Source: Syntrophopropionicum propionicicum_A (GTDB lineage Bacteria; Bacillota; Desulfotomaculia; Desulfotomaculales; Pelotomaculaceae). From it: a stretch of 64,000 nucleotides of DNA. The translations under genes were made by a program, and so were the position numbers. Each line of letters starts with the position of its first letter. Position 1 is the stretch's first letter. The stretch lies in assembly GCF_048984525.1 (NCBI RefSeq), contig NZ_JBMGJC010000001.1, positions 248,001 through 312,000 of the forward strand, given 5' to 3'. Below the pieces are notes generated by a model. That model was not told where the DNA came from, did not search any database, and saw only the letters and a program-made list of their open reading frames with translations. This document shows, piece after piece, positions 1-8,156 of the stretch.

Positions 1-167
1 TTTTCTGATACATCAAATTCTTCCGCCATCTCCGTATCGGTTTTATCATTCTTTATCCCGTCTATGAAGCGGTCGACGTCCACTCCCACCTCGCCGACCA
101 TTTCTTTCAGGCTTGGCTCCGAACTCCAGGGCACCCTGCTCACTATAAAGGAATCGCTTTCATCCAT
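1..167 (-). CDS. Hypothetical protein, N-terminal part only
   Basis: This is the first 55 codons of a gene that runs off the left edge of the window. The ATG at 167 is preceded by a GGGGGTG ribosome-binding site. The visible part begins MDESDSFIVSRVPW and is acidic, with a short segment (VGVDVDRFIDGIKNDKTD) that could be helical. It lies 80 bases downstream of mscS on the same strand and may be the last gene of that transcript. I do not recognise a family, and no function can be given. Confidence 0.6.
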   Translation of the reverse strand, partial: MDESDSFIVSRVPWSSEPSLKEMVGEVGVDVDRFIDGIKNDKTDTEMAEEFDVSE

Positions 168-247
168 AATAAAAACACCCCCAGTTTTTATTATATATTT
201 TCCGCCTGGAGGCAATTAATACGTATACTGTTTTTGATATGTTCAGC

Positions 248-1327
248 CTATTTACTTTCCCCTTCTTTGCCAACCAGGAAAACATCACTGCGCGGATAAG
301 GAATTTCAATGCCTTCCTTTTCAAACCTCTCTTTGATGCTCATATTCAACTCATCGATGACCCCCAGGCGATCCCGGTAGTTTTCTATCGTGAAGCTGAT
401 GGAAAGGTTCAATGAGGAAATCCCGTAAGCTGTAAAAAACACGCCCGGTTCGGGCTCTTTTAATACCCTGGCGTTGCCGGCAAGGATTTCTTTTAAGACT
501 GCCTTGACTACATTAATATCAGAACCATAGGCCACCCTGACCTCCATGGTCACGCCGATATCCGGAGTCGGAAAAACGTGGTTGACAATCCTGCTGTTGG
601 CCAGGTCCTTATTCGGCACCACTATCACATTGTTTTCGGGGGTCAGGATCCTGGTCGTCCTGGTCCCGATCTGGATCACATCACCGACATGCCCCTTGTC
701 CAGCTCAATCCTGTCACCAGGCCTGAACGGGCGGTCCAGCATAATCATCAGCCCGGCAAACATATTGCTTAATGTCTCCTGGGCGGCGAGCGCAATAGCC
801 AGAGAAGCCACACCGGCTGTGGCAATAAGCCCGGTAATGTTTTTGCCGAAATATTCGAGGATGAAGGTAAAAGCGATAAAATAGATAACCAGCCTGGCCA
901 GCTGTCTTATCAACGGCAGAAATTGCTCCAGCGAACCCTGAGTCCTGCTGTAATACTCCCTGGAATACCAGTCAACAGCGACGTGTACCGCCAGGTCGAC
1001 CAGGAGGGCGAGGACAATCACCATTGCTGTGTAAAACAACTTGTCCAGGGCGCCAAAAAACGCCTGTCCGGGAGCAGGCCCCAGATAACCCAAAGTAAAC
1101 TTCACAAAAAACAAGAAGGTAAATATCACCAGGTAACGGTGAGAAGCTTTGACCAGCCTTTTATATATCTCGATGCTGGAACGGGCGGCCAGCCTGCCGG
1201 CAACAACATCCCACAGTTTGCCCAGCAGCCAGGCGAAAATGATGGAAAACAGAAGGCACAGGGCAGCTTTCCCGATTATCAACAAATTGTTTTGATAGCT
1301 GATAAGGTAAGACCACATATTAGACAT
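248..1327 (-). CDS. mscS: Small-conductance mechanosensitive channel, MscS family
   Basis: This 359-residue membrane protein should open under membrane tension and release solutes during hypo-osmotic shock. Hydrophobic segments lie near residues 15-35, 65-85, 97-118 and 140-165. They are followed by the Gly/Ala-rich pore helix typical of MscS (TAGVASLAIALAAQETLSNM, about 170-190) and the beta-domain start RPFRPGDRIELD. The ATG at 1327 has AGGAG six bases upstream. It follows cobC with a 9-base gap and so is probably read from the cobalamin operon, although its role has no obvious link to B12. The family is clear; the paralogue type is not. Confidence 0.9.
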   Translation of the reverse strand: MSNMWSYLISYQNNLLIIGKAALCLLFSIIFAWLLGKLWDVVAGRLAARSSIEIYKRLVKASHRYLVIFTFLFFVKFTLGYLGPAPGQAFFGALDKLFYTAMVIVLALLVDLAVHVAVDWYSREYYSRTQGSLEQFLPLIRQLARLVIYFIAFTFILEYFGKNITGLIATAGVASLAIALAAQETLSNMFAGLMIMLDRPFRPGDRIELDKGHVGDVIQIGTRTTRILTPENNVIVVPNKDLANSRIVNHVFPTPDIGVTMEVRVAYGSDINVVKAVLKEILAGNARVLKEPEPGVFFTAYGISSLNLSISFTIENYRDRLGVIDELNMSIKERFEKEGIEIPYPRSDVFLVGKEGESK

Positions 1328-1336
1328 TTACAGCTC

Positions 1337-1987
1337 CTATTTGCGTCCGGCGTCAGACAGGCAGTCATAAGCAATTTCAAGGTGGGAGCGGTCATTAAAA
1401 AGCATAAGTATGCCCTTATCCCATTCAGGGAAATCAATTATATTCAAGCAGGCGTTATCCTGGCGAAGACGCCAGTATTTATTCATATCCATGCCCAGCA
1501 CAGTGCCAACGACACTACGGATTACACCGCCGTGGGATACCAGTACGACATTGCCGTCGCCGTGAGACTCCACAATTTTTTTCACAGCCGTGACAGTCCT
1601 TTTCACCACTTCATCCAGCGACTCGCCACCCGGTATCCTGGTCAGCAGGGGTGTCTCCCACCACTGCTTTATTTCTTCCGGGTACTGCCCCTGTATCTCG
1701 TTGATGCTGAGCCCTTCCCAGCGGCCAAAATTCAACTCTCTCAGCTGCGGCAGCGTCTTTATATCCTGGTTGTTGTGATGCAGCGCGATGATCCTGGCCG
1801 TTTCATAAGCCCTGACCAGGTCACTGGCGTAGAATGCGTCAAATTTCAATGCCGCAAGACGTCTACCCAGCTGCTCGGCCTGGCGGCGTCCCCGTTCAGA
1901 CAGCGGCACGTTGGAATGGCCCTGTAATCTTGACGTGGCGTTCCAATCAGTCTCTCCATGTCTGACCATGTAAATACGGCAGCTCAT
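1337..1987 (-). CDS. cobC: Alpha-ribazole phosphatase-like histidine phosphatase
   Basis: This is a histidine phosphatase (phosphoglycerate-mutase fold) of 216 residues. The catalytic RHGE motif is at residues 9-12 and the second histidine is in LVSHGGV near residue 153. Family members in cobalamin clusters remove the 5'-phosphate from alpha-ribazole phosphate or from adenosylcobalamin phosphate. The start ATG at 1987 follows GGGAGGAAG. The gene begins five bases after cobD, which supports the B12 role, since the sequence alone cannot separate CobC from other broad-specificity members. Substrate is inferred from context. Confidence 0.85.
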   Translation of the reverse strand: MSCRIYMVRHGETDWNATSRLQGHSNVPLSERGRRQAEQLGRRLAALKFDAFYASDLVRAYETARIIALHHNNQDIKTLPQLRELNFGRWEGLSINEIQGQYPEEIKQWWETPLLTRIPGGESLDEVVKRTVTAVKKIVESHGDGNVVLVSHGGVIRSVVGTVLGMDMNKYWRLRQDNACLNIIDFPEWDKGILMLFNDRSHLEIAYDCLSDAGRK

Positions 1988-1991
1988 TATA

Positions 1992-3086
1992 TTATCTTCC
2001 TCCCAGTATATCCTTTATCGCTGCAATAAGGATTTCGTTTTCCGGCCTGTTTTTTACCGCTAACCTGATGTAGCGGCCGGCAAGCCCGCTGAAACCGTAA
2101 CAGTCCCTGACCAGGATGCCGCGCCTGCCCAGCAGTTCTGTTAATTCACCTGATTTGAGTCCGCTTTCGCTTATATTCAGCAGGATAAAATTAGCCGCGC
2201 CCTGCAGGGGGCACAAGCCGGGGATATTCTGCAGTTCTTCAAAGAGAAATGATTTTTCCCTGTTTACCAGCGCGTTGGTACGCTCCATATGTTCCAGGTC
2301 GTTGAGACCCGCCAGGCCAGCGGCCTGGGCCAGGATATTCACATTCCACGGATCTTTTGAGGCGTCCATCCTTTTAATTATGTCTTTCGGGGCGGCTATG
2401 GAGCCCAGCCGCAGCCCCGGTATGCCGAAAAACTTGGTCAGGGAATACAGCACCGCCAGGTTGGCGGAACTCCCCACGGCGGGCATCATGGAATACAAGG
2501 CCCGCTGCGGCACAAAATCCATAAAAGCTTCGTCTACCACGACCAGTACACCGTGGGCGGCGGACCGTTCGAGTATCTGTTCTATGGCGCGTTTTTCAAC
2601 CAGGCGCCCGGTGGGGTTATTGGGAGTGCAGATAAAAAGCATGTCGGCCTGAGGTATGAGTTTTATTATTTTCTCGGCCGGAAGGCTAAACCCTTCTTCC
2701 TCATCCATTTCGACCTCAATTACTTCACCGCCCTGGCTTAGGACCGCAAGACCGTACTCGCAAAAAGACGGGACCGGGATCAGCGCCTTTTTACACCCCA
2801 TTACGCGTACCAGAAGATAAATCAGTTCCGCCGCGCCGTTACCCAGCAAAAGCAGATCCCTGTCAATTCCCAGGTAATCTGCCAGGGTATCCTTTAATTC
2901 AGTGCAGTCCGGATCAGGGTAATTTACAATTGCGTCAAGGTTGCTTGTTATGGCGTCATAGATCTTTTTTGAGGGCCCCAGGGGATTGATGTTCGCGCTG
3001 AAATCAATTATTTTCTCTTTGGGCAGCCCGTATTTTCTTGACGCCAGGGTAATATTGCCCCCGTGAATATGTTCAAGTTGCTGCAA
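1992..3086 (-). CDS. cobD: L-threonine-O-3-phosphate decarboxylase
   Basis: This is a PLP-dependent fold type I enzyme of 364 residues, close to histidinol-phosphate aminotransferase. It makes (R)-1-amino-2-propanol phosphate, the linker between the corrin ring and the nucleotide loop. The N-terminus HGGN and the early motif DFSANINPLGPS are typical of CobD. CTPNNPTG lies near 153-160, and the PLP lysine is in SLTKFFGIPGLRLG near 217. The start is a TTG at 3086 with GGGAG nine bases upstream. It is separated from cobS by a 259-base repeat region but stays in the same direction and pathway. Confidence 0.92.
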   Translation of the reverse strand: MQQLEHIHGGNITLASRKYGLPKEKIIDFSANINPLGPSKKIYDAITSNLDAIVNYPDPDCTELKDTLADYLGIDRDLLLLGNGAAELIYLLVRVMGCKKALIPVPSFCEYGLAVLSQGGEVIEVEMDEEEGFSLPAEKIIKLIPQADMLFICTPNNPTGRLVEKRAIEQILERSAAHGVLVVVDEAFMDFVPQRALYSMMPAVGSSANLAVLYSLTKFFGIPGLRLGSIAAPKDIIKRMDASKDPWNVNILAQAAGLAGLNDLEHMERTNALVNREKSFLFEELQNIPGLCPLQGAANFILLNISESGLKSGELTELLGRRGILVRDCYGFSGLAGRYIRLAVKNRPENEILIAAIKDILGGR

Positions 3087-3120
3087 CAGATCTAGCTCCC
3101 TTCCCCTAATCTATCCTCTA

Positions 3121-3310
3121 TCGGGGACATTAATTGAGTCGTGGGTCGTGGGACGTTGGACGTGGGGTAATTGAGTCGTGAGTCGTGAGTATATCTTATC
3201 CTGCATTTCTTCAGGGTCTTAAAACCCTTTAAAATGTCATGCATTCTCACGTCTCACATCTCATTTCTCACGTCCCAAACGGTGTGTCCCCATTCCGCTG
3301 TCATAGTATC
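3121..3310. repeat. Composite intergenic repeat between cobD and cobS
   Basis: This gap holds two nested repeat families. The inner part (about 3136-3280) has GAGTCGTGAG-like words on the left and CTCACGTCTC-like words on the right, around a core (3200-3240) shared in reverse with the repeat at 61303-61448. The outer edges carry GGGGACAT (3123-3130) and TGTGTCCCCATTCC (from 3283). The latter is nearly identical over about 27 bases to 17874-17900. No gene is visible in the gap. Confidence 0.8.
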
Positions 3311-3345
3311 TATTAACGATATGCGTTCGTTGTTAAAGGCTCTGC

Positions 3346-4083
3346 TCACTTTAATAACAACATATAGGCGGCAAGCAGCAGCAATACCTCACTTAGCTCG
3401 TTGATAAAACCATATATATCACCAGTGAGGCCTCCTAATTCTTTGCTGATCTTACTTCCTGCCAGGTACGTTATGAAGCCTCCCAAAGCCATCAGCAGGG
3501 CACCGTGCAAGCCAAGCGCCGTCGCGGCGGCAGCGCCCGCTAATACTGTTGCCAGCAGCATCTCCTTTTTACCGCAGTATTTCTTATAGATTGTTCCAAG
3601 CCCTTCCTGCCTGGCGTAAGGAAAAACAAATACTGCCAGGGTCATGTTCCAGCGGCTTATAGCAGGCACCGCCACCAGAAGCTTAACCAGCACATGGCCG
3701 GGGATCCCCGCCAGAAGGTTGAATTTAAACAGCAGCAGGCAAATTGCCCCGATCACGCCGAAAGCGCCCACCCTGCTGTCCCGCATGATTTCGAGCTTTC
3801 TTTCTCTTGGGCGGCCGCTGAATAAACCGTCGATGCTGTCCATAAAGCCGTCCAGGTGGATTCCCCCGGTTAACACAACCATTAGCACAATTAAGAGAGA
3901 AGCCTGCAGGTTAATCGGCAAATACAGTCCCGCCGCCCAGGCCACAGCCGCCATTACAGCGCCTATTACAGCGCCTGCCACCGGAAAAAACGCCGTGGCC
4001 CGGCCGCAGGATGCCTCGTCGAAAGTCACGTGGGGCAGGGGCAGCCTGGTTAAGTGCTGCAGCGCGAATATAAGGCTCTTCAA
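3346..4083 (-). CDS. cobS: Adenosylcobinamide-GDP ribazoletransferase (cobalamin synthase)
   Basis: This 245-residue integral membrane enzyme joins adenosylcobinamide-GDP to alpha-ribazole, the last major step of B12 assembly. The start MKSLIFALQHLTRLPLP is a family signature. The acidic motif HLDGFMDSIDGLFSG near residue 78 is the conserved metal/substrate site, and the rest is a series of hydrophobic helices. The start codon is TTG at 4083; an AAAGGG upstream is a little far, so the start is less certain than the family. It is the fourth gene after the cobalamin riboswitch. Confidence 0.92.
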   Translation of the reverse strand: MKSLIFALQHLTRLPLPHVTFDEASCGRATAFFPVAGAVIGAVMAAVAWAAGLYLPINLQASLLIVLMVVLTGGIHLDGFMDSIDGLFSGRPRERKLEIMRDSRVGAFGVIGAICLLLFKFNLLAGIPGHVLVKLLVAVPAISRWNMTLAVFVFPYARQEGLGTIYKKYCGKKEMLLATVLAGAAAATALGLHGALLMALGGFITYLAGSKISKELGGLTGDIYGFINELSEVLLLLAAYMLLLK

Positions 4084-4151
4084 TAAATATATTCATCCCT
4101 TTCCGCGAAGGCAACAAAATACTTAAGGTGCCCTGGTTCTAATATTTCTTT

Positions 4152-5120
4152 TTAAAAAAGCCGCCTGGCAAAAAAGAAAACAAGCAATCCAGTGAATACC
4201 GCTATCGATGAAGAGAGGTACATGAGTTTCACCGTCTGTTTTATATGGTCAGGCGCCAGGGGCGTCAGAGGCTTACCCATGTAAGCCCTGAATGAGCCGC
4301 GTCCGTTGTAGTAGTTCATTCCTCCCAGCCGCACTCCAAGTGCGCCGGCAACAGCCGCCTCGGGGATGCCGCTGTTGGGGCTGGGATGACCTGACGCGTC
4401 CCTCAATACCGCCTGCAGCGCTCCTTTGGCGCTCATCCTGAGTATCCAGGCTGCTGCCGGCAAAAACAGCCCTGTCAAACGGGCGGGTATATAATTGGCA
4501 ATGTCGTCAAGCCTCGCTGAAGCCATGCCAAAGTTAATGTAGCGTTCATTTTTATAACCCAGCATCGAGTCAAGGGTGTTGACGGCACGGTATGCCATGG
4601 CCAGGGGGGCGCCGCCGATAAAAGCGTAGAAAAGAGGCGCCACGACACCGTCCACTATGTTTTCAGCCACAGTTTCCACTGACGCCCTGATTACAGACCC
4701 TGGCTCCATTTGACTTGTGTCACGGCCAACGATCATCCCTACTTTGCGGCGGGCTTCAGCCAGATTTTCGTTTTGCAGCAGGATGTAAATTTCCCCGGCC
4801 GCCCTTGACAGGCCGCGCGCCGCTATCGTAGTCGAAATGAGCCAGATAGACAAAATCGCGCCGGCCCAGTAATTTATGCTGAATGCCCAGCGCGCCAGCA
4901 GGCAGGTCAGTCCCCAGCTCGCGCCCACAATAATTATCGCGGTCAGGAGGCCCGTAATTTTTAAAGCGGCCGGGTTTTGGGAAACCCGTCGGAACAGTCG
5001 CTCCATTATTTCGATTGCTTTTCCGATTAGCACCACCGGATGTGGAATCCAGGCCGGGTCCCCCACCAGCAGGTCCAACAGAAACGCCAGCAATACAAAC
5101 AAACCTATATTTTCCAGCAT
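4152..5120 (-). CDS. cbiB: Adenosylcobinamide-phosphate synthase
   Basis: This 322-residue membrane protein amidates adenosylcobyric acid with the aminopropanol phosphate made by CobD. Family marks include LLAFLLDLLVGDPAWIPHPV at the N-terminus, the basic loop GRDTSQM and the segment TVAENIVDGVVAPLFYA near residues 150-170. ATG at 5120 is preceded by AGGT. It sits between cobQ and cobS with short gaps, giving a logical order of cobyric acid, cobinamide phosphate and cobalamin synthesis. In the Pseudomonas nomenclature this gene is also called cobD, which should not be confused with the neighbouring decarboxylase. Confidence 0.93.
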   Translation of the reverse strand: MLENIGLFVLLAFLLDLLVGDPAWIPHPVVLIGKAIEIMERLFRRVSQNPAALKITGLLTAIIIVGASWGLTCLLARWAFSINYWAGAILSIWLISTTIAARGLSRAAGEIYILLQNENLAEARRKVGMIVGRDTSQMEPGSVIRASVETVAENIVDGVVAPLFYAFIGGAPLAMAYRAVNTLDSMLGYKNERYINFGMASARLDDIANYIPARLTGLFLPAAAWILRMSAKGALQAVLRDASGHPSPNSGIPEAAVAGALGVRLGGMNYYNGRGSFRAYMGKPLTPLAPDHIKQTVKLMYLSSSIAVFTGLLVFFFARRLF

Positions 5121-5145
5121 AACTGATTACCTATGTCCGTAAAAT

Positions 5146-6693
5146 TTATTTTAATCCCATGAGGGCATAGACCTTTTCCATATCCAAGCTGCCCCGCACC
5201 ACCGCGGCCAGTTTGTCCAGGTCTTTATGGCGCTGTTCAAACGCCGGTATCGACGTGGCCGGCTCAAGCGGCCTTAAGCCCTTTCTGGCGCGCAGGTTGT
5301 TGAGGACTCGCCGCCTGAAATCGCTGCTGTCAAAGATGCCGTGGATGTATGTGCCGAAAACCAGGCCGTCCCGGCTTACCGCCCCGTCAGGTGAACTAGC
5401 TTCCCGGCCGGAGCTCTCAGTTACTCTGAAAGCAGGGTGAACACCAACCGCCAGCTCGGTCTTGCCCATGTGTATCTCGTAACCGGAGACCCGGCTGCCT
5501 TTTGTCCCCCCGAGCAGCGGCCCCGCCCCCGCCACTTCCGCTTCCACCTGGGTGGTAACTTTTTCACTGTAAAATGTTGTGGATATATTAAGAAGCCCCA
5601 GGCCTTCCATGCGCGGGATTTCTGATTCAGTATGGAGCGGGTCGCTTAATTCTGCGCCGAGTATCTGGAATCCGCCACAGATACCGATAACAGGGGTCCC
5701 GGCCCGGTTGAGCTCCACGATCCTGGCCGCCAAGCCGGAACGTTTTAAGAAGTACAGGTCTTCAATAGTATTTTTACTGCCAGGTATTATAACCAGGTCC
5801 GGCCTGCCCAGGCGGTTCCCCCTGCCGACATAGCTCATCCTGACATCAGGTTCGTCTTCCAGCGGATCAAAATCGGTAAAGTTGGATATGTGAGGCAGGT
5901 GAACGACAGCTATATTCAGCCACTCATCCTCCGCAGCCACCTCTGCTGTTCCCCGGTCTTCAGAGATAGTATCTTCCTCCTGGACCCTGAAACCCTGGAA
6001 ATAAGGCACCACCCCAAAGACCGGCCGTCCGGTTTTCCGCTCGAGGAAGTCCACGGCAGGCTGAAAAAGGCTCAGATCGCCCCGGAATTTGTTAATTATA
6101 AAACCGGCTATACGCGCGCGGTCCTCCTCTGAAACCAGTTCCATGGTGCCGACAACAGACGCCAGCGCGCCCCCCTTGTCTATATCGGCAACAAGCAGTA
6201 CCGGTGCCTCTGCCATCCTGGCGATGCGCATATTAACTATTTCATGCTCCTGCAGGTTTACCTCGGCCGGGCTGCCGGCGCCTTCAATTACAACAATATC
6301 AAAGTTGGAACGCAGCCGGTTTAAAGCCTCCTCGATAACCTGCAGGGCTCTGGGAGCATAATCAAGGTGATACTGCTGCGCTGAAAAATTCCCTACGGGC
6401 CTGCCCAGAACTATTACCTGCGAAGAAGCGTTGCCGGTAGGTTTTAATAAAATCGGGTTCATATCCACCGTGGGGTCGATGCAGGCTGCCTCTGCCTGTA
6501 CCACCTGCGCCCGGCCCATTTCTCCGCCGTCTTTGGTAACAAAGGAATTTAGGGCCATATTCTGTGACTTAAAAGGCGCCACACGAAATCCATCACGCAC
6601 AAATATACGGCACAGTGCAGCGACCAGAACACTCTTACCCACATGGGAAGCGGTGCCCTGGATCATAATTGTCCTGGCTTTGATAGCAATCAC
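5146..6693 (-). CDS. cobQ: Cobyric acid synthase (glutamine-hydrolysing)
   Basis: At 515 residues this has the usual two-domain layout. An ATP-binding dethiobiotin-synthetase-like domain carries the P-loop GTASHVGKS at residues 13-21. A class I glutamine amidotransferase domain has its nucleophile cysteine in GICGGFQILG near residue 342 and its histidine in GTYIHGIFDS. It amidates four carboxyl groups of adenosylcobyrinic acid a,c-diamide. The start given is GTG at 6693; an ATG nine codons later (6666) has a better placed AGGA and may be the real start. It lies 11 bases after cobU. Confidence 0.93.
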   Translation of the reverse strand: MIAIKARTIMIQGTASHVGKSVLVAALCRIFVRDGFRVAPFKSQNMALNSFVTKDGGEMGRAQVVQAEAACIDPTVDMNPILLKPTGNASSQVIVLGRPVGNFSAQQYHLDYAPRALQVIEEALNRLRSNFDIVVIEGAGSPAEVNLQEHEIVNMRIARMAEAPVLLVADIDKGGALASVVGTMELVSEEDRARIAGFIINKFRGDLSLFQPAVDFLERKTGRPVFGVVPYFQGFRVQEEDTISEDRGTAEVAAEDEWLNIAVVHLPHISNFTDFDPLEDEPDVRMSYVGRGNRLGRPDLVIIPGSKNTIEDLYFLKRSGLAARIVELNRAGTPVIGICGGFQILGAELSDPLHTESEIPRMEGLGLLNISTTFYSEKVTTQVEAEVAGAGPLLGGTKGSRVSGYEIHMGKTELAVGVHPAFRVTESSGREASSPDGAVSRDGLVFGTYIHGIFDSSDFRRRVLNNLRARKGLRPLEPATSIPAFEQRHKDLDKLAAVVRGSLDMEKVYALMGLK

Positions 6694-6704
6694 TCCGTTT
6701 ATAA

Positions 6705-7259
6705 CTAATTTTGCGGCTGGCTTTTTATTTCCAGGGGGATCCCCGCGACTACCAGATAGACACTATCGGCTTTCGCCGCCAGGACCTGGTTGGCTTTGCC
6801 GGCCAGGTCCCTGAAGAGCCTGCCTAAAGGGTGTTCCGGGATAATGCCGAGCCCCACCTCGTTGGAAACAATTATCAGGTCAAGGCCGTTTTCCACTGTC
6901 TCCGCAAGCCTGACGACCTCTTCCAATATTTTGGCTCCGCTTACAACCGGCTCATGTTCAGAGCACTGCCCATTAAAAAGCAGGTTTGTAAGCCATATGG
7001 TAGCGCAATCAAGAAGAAAAACATCTCCTTTTCCACCCCTGCTCAGCACCCCGAGGACATCTTTTTCCTCCTCCACAGTAAACCAATCTTTCGGGCGACG
7101 CTCCCGGTGCAGTTTCACCCTTTCAGCCATTTCTTCGTCACGGACAGCCGCCGTTGCGATATAAATTATATTTTTACCTGAGCTTTCCGCTATTTTCTCG
7201 GCAAACTCGCTTTTGCCGCTGCGCGACCCGCCCAGTACCAGTGTCAGTTTCCCTTTCAT
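6705..7259 (-). CDS. cobU: Adenosylcobinamide kinase / guanylyltransferase
   Basis: This 184-residue bifunctional enzyme phosphorylates adenosylcobinamide and transfers GMP to it. The N-terminus MKGKLTLVLGG leads into the P-loop GGSRSGKS (residues 10-17), and the histidine in KLHRERRP is the expected guanylylation site. The frame stays open upstream to 7370. However, that extension would read through a transcription terminator and the end of a riboswitch, so ATG 7259 with a GGTGGGTGAG upstream is chosen. It is the first gene of the cobalamin operon. Confidence 0.93.
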   Translation of the reverse strand: MKGKLTLVLGGSRSGKSEFAEKIAESSGKNIIYIATAAVRDEEMAERVKLHRERRPKDWFTVEEEKDVLGVLSRGGKGDVFLLDCATIWLTNLLFNGQCSEHEPVVSGAKILEEVVRLAETVENGLDLIIVSNEVGLGIIPEHPLGRLFRDLAGKANQVLAAKADSVYLVVAGIPLEIKSQPQN

Positions 7260-7276
7260 GCTCACCCACCCGCCGT

Positions 7277-7306
7277 AAAAAATTTCCCCGGCCTGCCGGA
7301 CCGGGG
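7277..7306 (-). terminator. Intrinsic terminator of the cobalamin riboswitch
   Basis: On the minus strand a GC-rich stem (CCCCGG pairing with CCGGGG) is followed by AAATTTTTT. It lies between the riboswitch aptamer and the cobU start codon, so it is the likely off-switch of the expression platform. A 12-base palindrome TTCCGGCCGGAA (7352-7363) just upstream could be part of the competing antiterminator. Confidence 0.85.
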
Positions 7307-7365
7307 AGGAATACCGGGCAATATTACCCGCCGTCCCCTTTACCGCGAAGGACTTCCGGCCGGAA

Positions 7366-7532
7366 TCCACAGACAGGTATCCTGGCTTCCGATCAGTTAA
7401 GACAATCGCATCTGAACATCTTTTAAGAAAGCGTATTTGTCTTTTTGCTGCACCGGTTACAGTGGCGGGACCGCTCAGGCTTATACCTGATTCCCCTGTT
7501 CGCCAAACATCGTGGCGCCTGTGGAAACGATA
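7366..7532 (-). promoter_or_regulatory. Cobalamin (adenosylcobalamin) riboswitch
   Basis: Read on the minus strand this region contains GGGAATCAGGT, then GCGGTCCCGCCACTGTAA, and finally GAAGCCAGGATACCTGTC. These are the conserved core blocks of the B12 aptamer in the right order and spacing. The operon behind it encodes the late cobalamin pathway, and a terminator follows at 7277-7306. The inferred mode is feedback transcription termination when adenosylcobalamin is abundant. The outer boundaries are approximate. Confidence 0.95.
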
Positions 7533-7571
7533 ACTTTAATATTCTATTACGCCTGCAAAAATTCCTTCAGG

Positions 7572-7600
7572 ATTATGGTTTATTTGCCTTAAATCAGCAA
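7572..7600 (-). promoter_or_regulatory. Probable SigA promoter of the cobalamin operon
   Basis: On the minus strand TTGCTG (7595-7600) and CATAAT (7572-7577) are separated by 17 bases. Transcription would start near 7565, about 30 bases before the riboswitch core. Confidence 0.55.
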
Positions 7601-7650
7601 GTTAGCTGTGAAAAAAGTCAATACTGTAGTTTACTTACGTTTTAATATTT

Positions 7651-7679
7651 TATCAAAAAAAAGACCGTTAAGGTCTTTT
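7651..7679 (-). terminator. Terminator of the small coiled-coil gene
   Basis: On the minus strand AAAGACC and GGTCTTT form a stem with a TTAAC loop, followed by eight T residues. It is about 85 bases downstream of the gene ending at 7763. Confidence 0.8.
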
Positions 7680-7762
7680 CTGTCGATATTAATAAATTGT
7701 TGTAAAATTATAATAATACTAACAGCTGCTGAAATATTGTGAATAAAATTGTGGATAAGTCA

Positions 7763-8038
7763 CTATTTTGATGAATTGCGGGAGTTTGTATCATGCAGTT
7801 TTGACTCCAGTTCAACGATCTGTCGGTTTTTATGAAGCAGCCATTTGGCGTAGCGATAATTATCCTGGTGCAGCTTACGGTTTTCCTTTTCAAGCTTGTT
7901 CAAAAAGCCCATTTTATCTTTTTCTATCTTTTCAATTAAATTCATCAACACCCGCCGGCTCAGCCTGAGCTGCTCCACTTTTTCCTCAAGTTCCCGCACC
8001 CTGGCCTTCAGGTAGGGCAGGTCGGTCCTGTCATGCAC
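7763..8038 (-). CDS. Small coiled-coil protein of unknown function
   Basis: This 91-residue protein is highly charged and almost entirely predicted helical. Heptad-like stretches (VRELEEKVEQLRLSRRVL and IEKIEKDKMGFLNKLEKENR) suggest a coiled coil over residues 10-60. The start is GTG at 8038, supported by AGGTGA at the correct distance. It stands alone, with its own terminator and a possible sporulation-type promoter at 8070-8098. I do not recognise a named family. A structural or DNA/cell-division accessory role would only be a guess. Confidence 0.65.
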   Translation of the reverse strand: MHDRTDLPYLKARVRELEEKVEQLRLSRRVLMNLIEKIEKDKMGFLNKLEKENRKLHQDNYRYAKWLLHKNRQIVELESKLHDTNSRNSSK

Positions 8039-8069
8039 GCCACATCACCTCACCTGGCATTCCCATCAT

Positions 8070-8098
8070 AGTATATGCCGGGTGTCATACAAATAGAC
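8070..8098 (-). promoter_or_regulatory. Weak SigE-like promoter candidate for the coiled-coil gene
   Basis: On the minus strand GTCTATT (8092-8098) and CATATACT (8070-8077) are 14 bases apart. This resembles the SigE pattern KMATATT-14-CATACAMT only in part, so the call is tentative. Confidence 0.3.
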
Positions 8099-8156
8099 GG
8101 TTGCGAAATGACCTAATATAATTCTTCTACTGTTGTCCAAAAAAATAAATTAAAAA

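Noticed and set aside
923..1927. Plus-strand open frame of 334 codons
   Set aside because: It is antisense to mscS and cobC, which have clear family motifs and ribosome-binding sites; the frame is open only because of codon bias on the other strand.
7260..7370. N-terminal extension of cobU to 7370
   Set aside because: It would translate the riboswitch terminator and aptamer end; the P-loop protein starts normally at 7259.
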